From positions 248,001-312,000 of the forward strand of contig NZ_NPDZ01000003.1 of the NCBI RefSeq assembly GCF_002811875.1: a stretch of 64,000 bases of DNA, read 5' to 3'. Below, piece by piece: positions 39,192 through 47,343 of the stretch. The notes below the pieces were generated by a model. The model searched no databases, had not been told where the DNA came from, and saw only the letters and a program-made list of their open reading frames with translations. The position numbers and the translations under genes are program-made. Each line of letters opens with the position of its first letter. Position 1 is the stretch's first letter. The DNA comes from Leptospira perolatii (GTDB taxonomy: Bacteria; Spirochaetota; Leptospiria; Leptospirales; Leptospiraceae).

Positions 39192-40073
39192 TCAACTATA
39201 GATCGACTGCAGCTGCTTTACAATATCGTAACTCGCGTGCGACTGATTCAAAGTATACAAGTGTATTCCCTGAGCTCCGTTGTCCAAAAGCTCTCTACAT
39301 TGCCGCACACTAAACCGAACGCTTCTTTTATAAAATTCTGCAGGATTTTCCTTCACTTGTTCCAAGTCGACCAAAAACTCAGGCGGAAACTCGCAAGCCG
39401 CCATACTTCTAAATCTCTCGATCTGGCTAAAAGAGGTGATCGGCATGATTCCTGGAATCACAGGCACAGAGATTCCTTTTTGCCGAACCAAAGAAAGAAA
39501 CGATTCAAACTTTTCATTCATAAAGAAAAGCTGTGTGACAAGGTAATCCGCACCGGAATCCACCTTTTTCTTTAGCATATCTACGTCTTCATCAAGGTCC
39601 GGAGCCTCCGGATGTTTTTCCGGATAACAGGCGCCTCCAATACAAAAATCGAAACCCTCTTTTTTGATAAACGAAATCAACTCGCTCGCATTTCCAAAAC
39701 CGCCAGGAGTTTTTTGAAAAACACCTTCTCCTTTTGGAGGATCGCCGCGTAGCGCCATTAAATTCCGTATTCCGACAGATTCTATTTCCTGCAAAATTTC
39801 ACGGATTTGGTCCTTATCCCCGCCAACGCAAGTGAAATGGGCAGCCGCAGAAAGTTTAAATTTGTTCGCAAGATCAGAAGTTAACCTGATCGTTTTATCT
39901 CTCGTAGAGCCCCCAGCGCCGTAAGTAACTGTAATATACCCCGGGCTAACAGCAGAAAGCTCCTCTACGGTTTCATAAAGTTTTTGCTCACCTTCCTCCG
40001 TTTTAGGAGGAAAGAACTCGAAAGAAAATACCGGCCCTTTCGCTTCGTTATATATATCTAGGATCTTTTTCAT
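39192..40073 (-). CDS. metF: 5,10-methylenetetrahydrofolate reductase
   Basis: 293 residues. TIM-barrel flavoenzyme: FSFEFFPPKTEEGEQKL at the N-terminus with the catalytic Glu, VTYGAGGSTRDKT, RGDPPKGEG, and PGIMPITSF. Makes 5-methyltetrahydrofolate for methionine synthesis. Single gene here, not in an obvious operon: mqnD is convergent and the 842-residue protein gene upstream ends 37 nt away. Confidence 0.97.
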   Translation of the reverse strand: MKKILDIYNEAKGPVFSFEFFPPKTEEGEQKLYETVEELSAVSPGYITVTYGAGGSTRDKTIRLTSDLANKFKLSAAAHFTCVGGDKDQIREILQEIESVGIRNLMALRGDPPKGEGVFQKTPGGFGNASELISFIKKEGFDFCIGGACYPEKHPEAPDLDEDVDMLKKKVDSGADYLVTQLFFMNEKFESFLSLVRQKGISVPVIPGIMPITSFSQIERFRSMAACEFPPEFLVDLEQVKENPAEFYKRSVRFSVRQCRELLDNGAQGIHLYTLNQSHASYDIVKQLQSIYS

Positions 40074-40110
40074 TTTTTCCTTATATTCAGAATTCCTACT
40101 TTTCTTTCGA

Positions 40111-42639
40111 TCAATTGCAAGTCAGCAGCACTTGGATTTGTCCGCGACCATTTTTTTGCGTCCCCAAAGACTTGGCTACAAGTGCGCCAGGCTTCAGATT
40201 TTCTGCTGCCACTTTCACGGCGTGGCCGCTAGTCAGCCCGGAGATCAAGAGGTCTCCAGGTTGCACTGGATACGATTGCGCTTCTACATTTGCAGAAACT
40301 ACCCCGGAGATCGCAACGAGCCAGAATCCATCCATTTGGCCTCTTTCTCCTAGTACCATTGCCGCCGATTTTACGGCAACGCCGATAATGTTTGTAGCTC
40401 CTGCTTGTTTTGACTTCCTGAGCTTTCCATCTTCGCTCATAGACAACCAGTCTCCTTCCGAAATCACATCAGAAGTATGTACCGGAAAAAACTTTGCGAT
40501 GCAATCCTCTCCATTTCCAGAATGGAGATACACTGTGCCTATAAAATCGGAATCTCCTTCCGCAAGCAACGCCTTGCCAGAGCCGGTTTCATTTAAGGAA
40601 GGAATTCCTTTCCCGCTCGCGTATATTGCGTATCCGGATCTAGAATGGAACCACCCTCCGAATCCTCTTTTCGCTAAGCCAAGAACTCCGGCAGAATCGC
40701 GATCACCAGAAGAACTGTCTCCTCTTGCACCGAACTTTTCTCCGTAAGCTAGAACACCTACAAACTTTCCTGTTCCTACAATCCCGGAACCCTTATCGCT
40801 TTCGTTCTTGGCGTACACGATTCCGAAACTTTCTGGAGGAGGGGAAATATTCATGTAAGGAGCTTCAACTGATCCTTTCAAACGCAGGAACCCAGAATGG
40901 GAACTGAAATCATGATGCAAAGGCGCGTAATCGTGATTATGCGGCTTCGGATCTCTCGAATCCGAAAGTCTAGGGTCGTCAGAGGAAACTGCATGATTTG
41001 GAATAGATTTACCTTTTGGTGCCAAGGCCAAAATTCCAGGATACTCTGTTGTTCCGGCACGCAGTCTTTCATCGCTCCCTTGGACAACTACTCCTTCTTT
41101 AGATTCTCCTGATCTAGCCAATTGCACGATCCCGTAGCTCTGCGCAGTGGCGACTTTTAGTCGTTTATCATTTCCTTGCACTGCGCATTCCGCAGATTCT
41201 TCTCCATTAGAAGCAAAACGTAAGATTCCGGGAGCTTCTGTAGTTGCCCGTCTCAGCCTTGGATCATCCGAGGTAACCACTTTTCCAGGATTCGCCTCTC
41301 CAGGTGAAGCTAGCTGAACCAATCCGAATTTATGGGGGGAAGCATGTTTTAATCGGTCGTCGTTTCCCTGGACCGCAACTCCTTCTTTTGTTTCGCCGTT
41401 CTCTGCTAACTCCACAATCCCGGGGGAAGAAGTGCTGGCGTTTTTCAATCGGTCATCATTCCCCTGGACAACTCTATCTGCCCGATTTTCGCCATTCATC
41501 GCGAGCCTTGTCAGGCCATACGTAGTTTCGGTTGCATGCTTCAATCTACGATCGTTGGATTGAACGACTGCACCTTCTTTCTCCTCGCCATCCGATGCGA
41601 GTTCTACGATTCCTTTATATTCCGTACTGGAATCTCTCAGCCTTCTATCATTTGCCTGAACCGCGGCACCTTCAGAAGTTTCTCCGTCCACTGCTAATCG
41701 AACCAAGCCAGAACGTAGAACTGTAGCATATGGGAGAGGTGCGGCAGTAGGCTTGTGGGTCAAATCGCTCAGATACGGAGCTGCATATAGCTCGACCTCT
41801 GCGATTCTCGTGGAGTATTTTTCTTTTCCCTGGATTTTCCTAGGTCTAGCTACTAATTTTAAAAATCGAATATTTGCGGGCAAGAACCTCCACTGATACC
41901 AAACCCCGAGTTCAGATAAGAACTGATTCTCCTCGAGTAGTTGGTTCCAAGTCAGATCATCTTCGCTGTAGTAAACAGTAAACGTTTCCGGAAAATTTGC
42001 CGGTGAATCCTTAGGCGTTAAAAGTCTCAATTCGTTCACCCTGCCTATCGAGCCCAAGTCGACCAAAAAAAATTCTTCTTTCGGCTGCGAAGATTCTTGC
42101 GATGCCCAACCATAATCTGGGCGTTCATCTATCAAATTTTCTTTAACCCAAAAACGATCCCTTTCCGAGCTAACATCAATCTTTACGATCCCAGAAACAC
42201 CAACTTCTAGAGCGCCGATGGCCACTTTGAATTTTGATCCATCCTTGACCGAGACCTTACTCACAAGCTTGAGAAATCTTGCTTGGACCAAAGAAAAATT
42301 CCATTGTCCGATTTTTCGATTCAATCGACTAAAGCCGGCCTCTTGCAAAATCGGCTCCCAAATTTTCCCGTCCAAAGAAATCTCGAATCGAAATGTATCT
42401 GGAAAAAATGAAGCAATGGATTCAGAAGAATGCAATCTGATCTGATTGAAACAAGAATCTTCTCCAAGAGAAAGAGTGAGAACCGAGACACCTGGTGCAT
42501 CCAAGCTCTCCGAAAAACCAAGTAACTTTCCTTCCTTAAGGTCATACGTTCCCTTAGTCCGCACTTCTTTGATTTTAACCGGTTGTGGGTGGCTAATCCG
42601 AATGGATTCTTTATTCATAGAGTAGGTTAGTTCCTTCAT
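40111..42639 (-). CDS. Large protein with two discoidin-like domains and eight 32-residue repeats
   Basis: 842 residues, no signal peptide or membrane helix. Two beta-sandwich domains resembling F5/8 type C (discoidin) modules occupy about 20-148 and 150-287 (paired KLV ends after RFLKL). Residues 311-566 are eight repeats of exactly 32 residues, pattern G[IL]V.LA..GE......VQ.[ND]D.RL[RK]; they resemble phage tail-fibre repeats. The remaining C-terminal part has a Gly/Ser-rich region and a domain with GDWLSMSEDGKL and ISGVVSANVEAQ, like the ends of phage tail/spike proteins. GGAGAA precedes the ATG. Likely an adhesive, carbohydrate-binding or tail-like protein; how it would leave the cell is unclear. 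Confidence 0.72.
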   Translation of the reverse strand: MKELTYSMNKESIRISHPQPVKIKEVRTKGTYDLKEGKLLGFSESLDAPGVSVLTLSLGEDSCFNQIRLHSSESIASFFPDTFRFEISLDGKIWEPILQEAGFSRLNRKIGQWNFSLVQARFLKLVSKVSVKDGSKFKVAIGALEVGVSGIVKIDVSSERDRFWVKENLIDERPDYGWASQESSQPKEEFFLVDLGSIGRVNELRLLTPKDSPANFPETFTVYYSEDDLTWNQLLEENQFLSELGVWYQWRFLPANIRFLKLVARPRKIQGKEKYSTRIAEVELYAAPYLSDLTHKPTAAPLPYATVLRSGLVRLAVDGETSEGAAVQANDRRLRDSSTEYKGIVELASDGEEKEGAVVQSNDRRLKHATETTYGLTRLAMNGENRADRVVQGNDDRLKNASTSSPGIVELAENGETKEGVAVQGNDDRLKHASPHKFGLVQLASPGEANPGKVVTSDDPRLRRATTEAPGILRFASNGEESAECAVQGNDKRLKVATAQSYGIVQLARSGESKEGVVVQGSDERLRAGTTEYPGILALAPKGKSIPNHAVSSDDPRLSDSRDPKPHNHDYAPLHHDFSSHSGFLRLKGSVEAPYMNISPPPESFGIVYAKNESDKGSGIVGTGKFVGVLAYGEKFGARGDSSSGDRDSAGVLGLAKRGFGGWFHSRSGYAIYASGKGIPSLNETGSGKALLAEGDSDFIGTVYLHSGNGEDCIAKFFPVHTSDVISEGDWLSMSEDGKLRKSKQAGATNIIGVAVKSAAMVLGERGQMDGFWLVAISGVVSANVEAQSYPVQPGDLLISGLTSGHAVKVAAENLKPGALVAKSLGTQKNGRGQIQVLLTCN
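40942..41709 (-). repeat. Eight tandem 96-bp coding repeats
   Basis: These encode residues 311-566 of the 842-residue protein. Unit starts, in residues, are 311, 343, 375, 407, 439, 471, 503 and 535, with no insertion or deletion in any copy. Units differ in sequence but keep G, LA, GE, V and DxRL. The strict period suggests a repetitive rod or trimeric shaft. Confidence 0.85.
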
Positions 42640-42649
42640 TTCTCCGAAA

Positions 42650-43549
42650 TTAGGCCTTGATTCGATTTTCCTCTGGCTTGGCAGAAAATATAACCAGTAT
42701 CGATGGATAGATTTTGTCTGTGAAGTACTTTGTTACGATCATTCGAAGAGACTCTGGTAGGGGATCCAGCACAAACAAAGTGCGCCCATCCGGCTGCACT
42801 TGCAGTCTTTCCAAAATATCGACACTAGATTTAGATAATGACTCTCTGCACCACTCCAGGAACCCAAACCAAGAAGCGTCTTTTCCTCCCAAAGTACCAG
42901 TAGCCCTTTCGGCTCCCGGGTGCTCAAAATTGGGCCTGTCTGTCTTCGCCGCAGTCAAATTTCTGCAAATCCCTCGTATATAAAATAAATTTGCCTCTTG
43001 TCTTTGGGCTTTTGCGATCTCAATCGCCTCTGTCAAAATAGAAGTCCCAAATTCCTGGGACAGTAGGTCCAAAGATAACTTATTCTCTTTTGGCTTCTGA
43101 ATAGGTTTTTGGTTCTGGGTATTATGGATAGTTATATTAATGTTGTTTGGGGCTCCTAATTGTCCCCCCTCGGGTGTCGCCTTTCCTACCTCTGGATGTT
43201 CCGTCGATCCACCCCTATGGTATCCAGCGGTATACCCCTGAGGTGGAATTTTGGAACCGGGGTAGTTGAAGCAAAAATAATACATAGAATTCTTGTGCCC
43301 GGTCCCTGGCACGACTTGAAGAAGACCTGCTTTGACTAGGTCTCTCTTTCCTTCTATGATCGATTTCTTTGTTTTAAATCCGGTTAGGCGGAGCAGCATT
43401 TCCGTGCTTGGCCAGACTGGCTTAAAGTTCTGGTCGCTAAATTTAAGCAGGACTAGATAAAGAGTCTTCGCGGCCGCAGATAACTGGGCCCAGAGCCCGG
43501 ATTCTATAATGTCCGATACGAATTTTATGTATGGATAATGGTCGCCCAT
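42650..43549 (-). CDS. Replication initiator-like protein (winged helix)
   Basis: 299 residues from the ATG at 43549, with AAAGGA eight bases upstream; a TTG start at 43585 is less likely. The N-terminal half is a helix-turn-helix/winged-helix domain: SAAAKTLYLVLLKFSD, WPSTEMLLRLTGF, KTKKSIIEGKRDLVKAGLL, as in plasmid and secondary-chromosome Rep proteins. A linker with Pro/Gly/Gln follows, then a second domain with LSLDLLSQEFGTSILTEAIEIAK. It is followed upstream by parB2 and parA2 on the same strand, the usual rep-parAB arrangement. Role in starting replication is inferred from fold and context. Confidence 0.72.
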   Translation of the reverse strand: MGDHYPYIKFVSDIIESGLWAQLSAAAKTLYLVLLKFSDQNFKPVWPSTEMLLRLTGFKTKKSIIEGKRDLVKAGLLQVVPGTGHKNSMYYFCFNYPGSKIPPQGYTAGYHRGGSTEHPEVGKATPEGGQLGAPNNINITIHNTQNQKPIQKPKENKLSLDLLSQEFGTSILTEAIEIAKAQRQEANLFYIRGICRNLTAAKTDRPNFEHPGAERATGTLGGKDASWFGFLEWCRESLSKSSVDILERLQVQPDGRTLFVLDPLPESLRMIVTKYFTDKIYPSILVIFSAKPEENRIKA

Positions 43550-43626
43550 AGCTCGGATCCTTTTGCTTCCCGGATAGCAAACCAATTAATTTTAAGCAAA
43601 AAATCCGAAGGTAGTTGACATTATCT

Positions 43627-43646
43627 GACATAAGGTTACTTATGTC
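43627..43646. promoter_or_regulatory. 20-bp palindrome in front of rep
   Basis: GACATAAG and CTTATGTC are exact inverted repeats around GTTA. It lies 78 nt upstream of the rep start and overlaps the spacer and -10 region of the candidate plus-strand promoter. A Rep or ParB dimer could bind here; the half-site shares GACA with the neighbouring TTGACA. Confidence 0.5.
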
Positions 43647-43678
43647 TCATCCAACAACATTCCTTCGGGAAGGTCCGG

Positions 43679-43706
43679 CCCCTGGAATCACCAGGGGAGT
43701 TTTTTT
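43679..43706 (+). terminator. Rho-independent terminator
   Basis: Stem CCCCTGG (43679-43685) with CCAGGGG (43691-43697), loop AATCA, then AG and seven T's (43700-43706). It works only for plus-strand transcription, and no protein gene on that strand ends before it, so it must end a short RNA. Confidence 0.7.
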
Positions 43707-44019
43707 CTTTGCCGGACTTACGCATGGAGAACCCTTTTCTCGCCGGGAAGAGAAAATAAGTACTACATTTCCGTTTAGAATATTATGTCACATCGTAGCC
43801 AAGTTTCCGTGGCTGTCAATCTCATTGGTCTCTTTCTCGCCCGTCCCAGTAAAAATCTTTTACTAAGTACCCGCTAGTCATGTTTCTCGGGGCTGTTATA
43901 AATAAAAATTGATGATTCTCTTAATGTTCATTGTTAAACGAATTAAGAAAATATAAATTATCTCTTAAGAGCGATGGGTAGCGCTGAGGTCTCCCCGCTC
44001 ATCTCGAGATGTATGCTGC

Positions 44020-44868
44020 CTATTTACCGAATTTCTTCCCGATTTCTTTTCGGACTAATTTATATATTTCTTGGAGAAGGTCCTCGTTGTCTGAATGGAT
44101 CTGGATGATAGATCCTTTTTTCGAAATTTTATAGCCTAGGTTGGGGGAGGTCGCATTCGCACTCTTGGGATTTGACTTTAAAGGGAGACCAGGATTTACG
44201 AAAGGAAGTTCCTCCGTCTTGTTGAAGGACTTGGCATCTTTTACGGTTTTTAGCTCGCCTGAAAGAAATCTGTCTAAGAATTCTTTGAATGTTCCTTTTT
44301 TGGAAGCAGAAGCAGCTTGGACCAGTAGATTTTTCGAGTCCATGCCTGCGTCTCTACAGGACCGGATCTCGTCTTTTGGCATCGCCGCGATTCCTAAAAT
44401 TTCGGTCATATAGCTTCTGCTTTTTCCAAACAAGTTTCCTAGCTCTTGGTCGGTATAAGAAAACGTCGTTTTCAAATGAGACATCGCTTCGACCTCTTCG
44501 TAGGGAGAAAGGTTTTCCCTCTGCAGGTTTTCAATGATTGCCAAGCGGAACGTTTCTTTCTCGTCCTTATCCAGGATTTTGCATTCGATTTCTTGCCACT
44601 TCAGGGAAGTTGCTGCGTGAAATCTTCTTTCTCCTGCGATGATTGTATAGTGTTCGTCTTCGGTTTGTTTGGTGACTAAAATCGGCTGAAGGAGTCCGTC
44701 TTTCTCCAGGCTTTGTGCGAGCTCTTCTATTCCTTTCTTTCTTTCTTGTCTGGGTTGATTTTCCGAAGGACGGATTTTCTCCATCCGTATCTTCCTAACG
44801 GTGCCTTCTAATCGTTCTGCTTGAAAGACATCTGCAAGTGTTCCTAAGCGTTTACTTTTGGAGCTCAT
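44020..44868 (-). CDS. parB: Partition protein ParB (second system)
   Basis: 282 residues. ParB N-terminal domain (PSENQPRQERKK, LLQPILVTKQ), CTP-binding box GERRFHAAT (about 78-86), ENLQRENLSPYEEVEAM and an HTH (YTDQELGNLFGKSRSYMTEIL). C-terminal linker and a Lys-rich end. Overlaps parA2 by 17 nt. Clearly different from ParB1 at 20656 (different length and C-terminus), so the two systems are not a recent duplication. Confidence 0.93.
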   Translation of the reverse strand: MSSKSKRLGTLADVFQAERLEGTVRKIRMEKIRPSENQPRQERKKGIEELAQSLEKDGLLQPILVTKQTEDEHYTIIAGERRFHAATSLKWQEIECKILDKDEKETFRLAIIENLQRENLSPYEEVEAMSHLKTTFSYTDQELGNLFGKSRSYMTEILGIAAMPKDEIRSCRDAGMDSKNLLVQAASASKKGTFKEFLDRFLSGELKTVKDAKSFNKTEELPFVNPGLPLKSNPKSANATSPNLGYKISKKGSIIQIHSDNEDLLQEIYKLVRKEIGKKFGK

Positions 44869-45604
44869 GTAAAAATTCCTCTATAAAGCCTTCGTATTCT
44901 TGGGCCTGCCTACTAGATTTGTTGTAATCGTAAACAGACTTCTTAGCCAAGTGGGATTCTCCTACGGCAACGCCATCTGAGATGCTATTTTCAAAAATCC
45001 TAAAGTACTTTGTCAGCACGGGTACGATTGTTTTTGTAAGGAGGGTTTGTGGCTTGAGCTGGGTTACCAATGCTCCTAGTATTTCTAGGGATGGGTTGAT
45101 TCTCTTTTTGATGCTGCTTATCGTTTGTTGCAATCCCAGAATTCCATCCACTGAGAATTTCTCAGCTTGCAAAGGAATGATTACATAATTAGAGGCTACT
45201 AAGGCATTGATTGTAAATATCGAAAGACTTGGTGGGCAATCGATCACACAAAAATCAAAATCCTTTTCGAGGTCCATAATCGCATCACGTAAAATATAAG
45301 GCGCCTCTACATTTGCTGCAGCAGTCTCTGCTTCTGCCAAAGTCAATCGAGAAGGAGCAATAATTAGATTGTTCACATGGGTAGGGACCATGATGTCTTT
45401 TACTTTTGCTTTCGTTTGAAAGATATTGTACATCGATTTTTCGATAGCTTCGGGGTTCAGAAAAATTCCGGTAGAATTTGCCTGTGGATCTATGTCGATG
45501 AGCAGAGTTCTTTTTCCTCTGCGGGCAAGACCCCAAGCCAGATTTAATGAGGTGGTAGTCTTTCCTTCGCCACCTTTTTGGTTTGCAATGGATACAATAA
45601 TCAT
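44852..45604 (-). CDS. parA: Partition ATPase ParA (second system)
   Basis: 250 residues, short type without the N-terminal extension of ParA1. Starts directly with the ATPase fold: IVSIANQKGGEGKTT (deviant Walker A at about 9-17), DIDPQANSTG, and VIDCPPSLSIF. ATG at 45604. The 16-bp palindrome TGTCGGA-TG-TCCGACA lies 20 nt upstream. ParA2 is small and plasmid/secondary-chromosome-like. Confidence 0.94.
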   Translation of the reverse strand: MIIVSIANQKGGEGKTTTSLNLAWGLARRGKRTLLIDIDPQANSTGIFLNPEAIEKSMYNIFQTKAKVKDIMVPTHVNNLIIAPSRLTLAEAETAAANVEAPYILRDAIMDLEKDFDFCVIDCPPSLSIFTINALVASNYVIIPLQAEKFSVDGILGLQQTISSIKKRINPSLEILGALVTQLKPQTLLTKTIVPVLTKYFRIFENSISDGVAVGESHLAKKSVYDYNKSSRQAQEYEGFIEEFLHELQK

Positions 45605-45624
45605 GCTAATCCCTTCTATTCAAT

Positions 45625-45640
45625 TGTCGGATGTCCGACA
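45625..45640. promoter_or_regulatory. Palindrome TGTCGGA-TG-TCCGACA, copy 1 (before parA2)
   Basis: Seven-base perfect arms around TG. It ends 20 nt upstream of the parA2 start codon and is identical, in the same orientation, to the copy at 45909-45924. It may be an operator for ParA2/ParB2 or the regulator, or a parS site. Confidence 0.65.
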
Positions 45641-45906
45641 TATCATCCTTTACTCCGGGTAAATCCCCTTTCACCTTGCGCCCAAAAATTTCGAAAAAAA
45701 GACAGTGAGATTTTCTCGGGACGCTTTCGCATTCGCGAATATGGTTTTGATTTTGTGCCAGGCTTTAGTAGTCATTCAGAAGAATGCTGAAGCGACTTCA
45801 ACCAATTCTCTAAAAACCCAAAAATTATGTGGCAAACCGGAACAGTGGGCTTGAAAACAATCCGCCTCTTTGGATGCAGAGACCGCATAGCCTGTGGAGC
45901 TGTAAG

Positions 45907-45926
45907 CATGTCGGATGTCCGACATG
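45907..45926. promoter_or_regulatory. Palindrome CATGTCGGA-TG-TCCGACATG, copy 2 (before regulator gene)
   Basis: Nine-base perfect arms around TG; the inner 16 bases are identical to copy 1. The palindrome ends 20 nt before the ATG at 45947. This symmetry is the main reason to choose that ATG rather than the longer frame that starts at 45827. Confidence 0.65.
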
Positions 45927-45946
45927 AACGAGGGTCGTACGGGTAC

Positions 45947-47338
45947 ATGGTTGACAGAATGCTTAATTTTAAACATTTTCCCAAAATGGATTCCTCGGCA
46001 AAGGAGCTTTTTTTTGGAAAACCTTCGGTAGAAGATTTGCGCTACCTTTTGCCATTGGCCTTGCCGGATCTGATTCGTTCTATGGGCGCCGGACCAGGTT
46101 TGGTCACTCTGGCGTCCTTGTCAGAAATCGATGTGCTTGAAGAAGTCGCGTCTTGGGGTTATGAAGAGGAAGGTTTTTTTTATCCATTTCTTGCCAAGGG
46201 CTCGCTTGTCAGGACTCAACTGGAAACTTCAGACGCTCCTTTCTTTTTTTCTGACGAAGCGCCCGAATCAGTCACATTTTATAAAAGAGAATCTGTAGGT
46301 TGCCTACTTTGTCCAATTCAATCTAGTAATGGATTGGCTGGCTTCATCCTCCTGGAGATTTCTATGCCTCCGGCAGATTTTCAATTGATTCAACTTGGGT
46401 TATTTTGCCAAAAATTATCCAGTATTCTTGAGCCGGTCTACCCTAAGGCAAAGCCTATTCTTTCGGCTGCCTCAGCTACTCGGGGCAAAAAGATTTTGGA
46501 TCTGGGCGAAGTTCTATTTTCTCTCATTCAAGATCCAAATGGAAATATTTCTAAATTTGAGAAAGACGGCGTGCTGGCAATAGTTGGTCCGAGAGCGTCC
46601 GGAAAAAAGGCGATCGCAAAATGGATTCATCGGTCTCAGTTGCCCGGAAAGGGCGTACTTGTTCTGAGTACAATTCCGGAAGGCTCGGCCAAAATTGAAC
46701 GATCTCTGAAGGAGTGGGGGGGTATGACTCCCGGAGGCACTTTGATCTTTGATCATATCAGCGATTTTTCTTTGGTCCAACAAAGAGCTATTTATGAATT
46801 TGTTATTAGCCAAAAAGAGAGATCGAAAGTAATTCTGCTTCAAAATTCAGAGCAGGTTTTTCGGGAGGAATTTCCCCTTTTTAAAAGTCTCTTGGATATG
46901 TGCTCGTTGAGTCTACCGACTTGGCAACAGCTCACTTTTCTTAAAAAGCAGGAACTGATTGTTTGCCTTTTTGGAGAAGTAAAAGAGGCATTAGGAAGAA
47001 GGGATTTGATTCTAGTGGAAAAAGCGATTCAACAGATTTCAGATCAGAAAATCCTATCGAACCTGGAAGAAGTAAGAAACTCAATCGAGGCAGCAGTTCT
47101 GTTGGCGTCGGGGAGTGAAATTAGTGAACTGGAAATGAAGTCTAGCGAGTTGCAAAAAGGCCTCTCCTTGCCGGAGCCGGAGGACTTAGATCTACGGAAA
47201 GCAGTGGAAGCTGTAGAAAGACAAAAGATCCTTTTGGCTCATAAGCTTTTCGGGGGGAATCAAATTCGCATGGCTAAGGCCTTGCAAATCTCCAGAGGTT
47301 CGTTACAATACAAGCTCAGAAATTTTGGTATAGGGTAA
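45947..47338 (+). CDS. Degenerate NtrC-like regulator (AAA+ fold plus Fis-type HTH)
   Basis: 463 residues from the ATG at 45947. N-terminal about 180 residues look like a GAF-type sensory domain. A AAA+ domain follows, with Walker [14 protein letters not shown] (about 212-224). The Walker B strand reads [12 protein letters not shown] where sigma-54 activators have GGTLFLDEI, so the Glu is a His. The GAFTGA loop that contacts sigma-54 is missing. The C-terminus is a Fis-type HTH ([26 protein letters not shown]). It may bind DNA but probably cannot activate sigma-54 promoters. Head of an operon with three unknown genes. Confidence 0.75.
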   Translation: MVDRMLNFKHFPKMDSSAKELFFGKPSVEDLRYLLPLALPDLIRSMGAGPGLVTLASLSEIDVLEEVASWGYEEEGFFYPFLAKGSLVRTQLETSDAPFFFSDEAPESVTFYKRESVGCLLCPIQSSNGLAGFILLEISMPPADFQLIQLGLFCQKLSSILEPVYPKAKPILSAASATRGKKILDLGEVLFSLIQDPNGNISKFEKDGVLAIVGPRASGKKAIAKWIHRSQLPGKGVLVLSTIPEGSAKIERSLKEWGGMTPGGTLIFDHISDFSLVQQRAIYEFVISQKERSKVILLQNSEQVFREEFPLFKSLLDMCSLSLPTWQQLTFLKKQELIVCLFGEVKEALGRRDLILVEKAIQQISDQKILSNLEEVRNSIEAAVLLASGSEISELEMKSSELQKGLSLPEPEDLDLRKAVEAVERQKILLAHKLFGGNQIRMAKALQISRGSLQYKLRNFGIG

Positions 47339-47343
47339 CTACA

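Larger units (their letters stand above)
43615..43706 (+). ncRNA. Candidate short antisense RNA in the rep leader
   Basis: On the plus strand, TTGACA (43615-43620) is a full -35 match and TACTTA (43637-43642) a weak -10 at 16-nt spacing. The transcript from about 43650 would fold as CCTT-CGGG-AAGG (43662-43673) and then CCCCTGG-AATCA-CCAGGGG (43679-43697) with seven T's after it, ending near 43706. Length would be about 55-60 nt. It runs opposite to rep, so if the rep message starts further up it would be antisense to its leader, as in plasmid copy-number control. Confidence 0.3.
43550..44019. other. rep-parB2 intergenic region, candidate replication origin
   Basis: 470 bp without a believable gene. 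From left to right: a 20-bp palindrome GACATAAG-GTTA-CTTATGTC (43627-43646), a hairpin-plus-T-run terminator on the plus strand (43679-43706), the inverted repeat AGTAAAA-ATC-TTTTACT (43848-43864), a markedly A+T-rich tract (about 43900-43975) with CTCTTAAGAG, and the perfect palindrome CATCTCGAGATG (44000-44011). No DnaA box (TTATCCACA) was seen in it. The A+T-rich tract next to Rep fits a DNA unwinding element. Confidence 0.5.
45605..45946. other. Divergent region between parA2 and the regulator operon
   Basis: 342 bp. Both ends hold the identical 16-mer TGTCGGATGTCCGACA: at 45625-45640 (20 nt before the parA2 start) and at 45911-45924 plus flanks, extended to a 20-bp palindrome at 45907-45926 (20 nt before the ATG at 45947). 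Between them are the palindrome ATTCGCGAAT and CATTC-AGAA-GAATG. A frame from 45827 runs through the second palindrome but is not believed to be translated. A candidate parS/operator region. Confidence 0.6.

Noticed and set aside
43616..43630. TGACA-N5-TGACA in front of rep, similar to the HemR box
   Set aside because: The spacer is five, not six, bases, and the gene is not heme-linked. It is better explained as the -35 plus the palindrome next to it.
45827..45946. Upstream extension of the NtrC-like regulator by 40 residues
   Set aside because: It runs across the palindrome and has no ribosome-binding site; the ATG at 45947 lies at the same distance from its palindrome as the parA2 start from its own.
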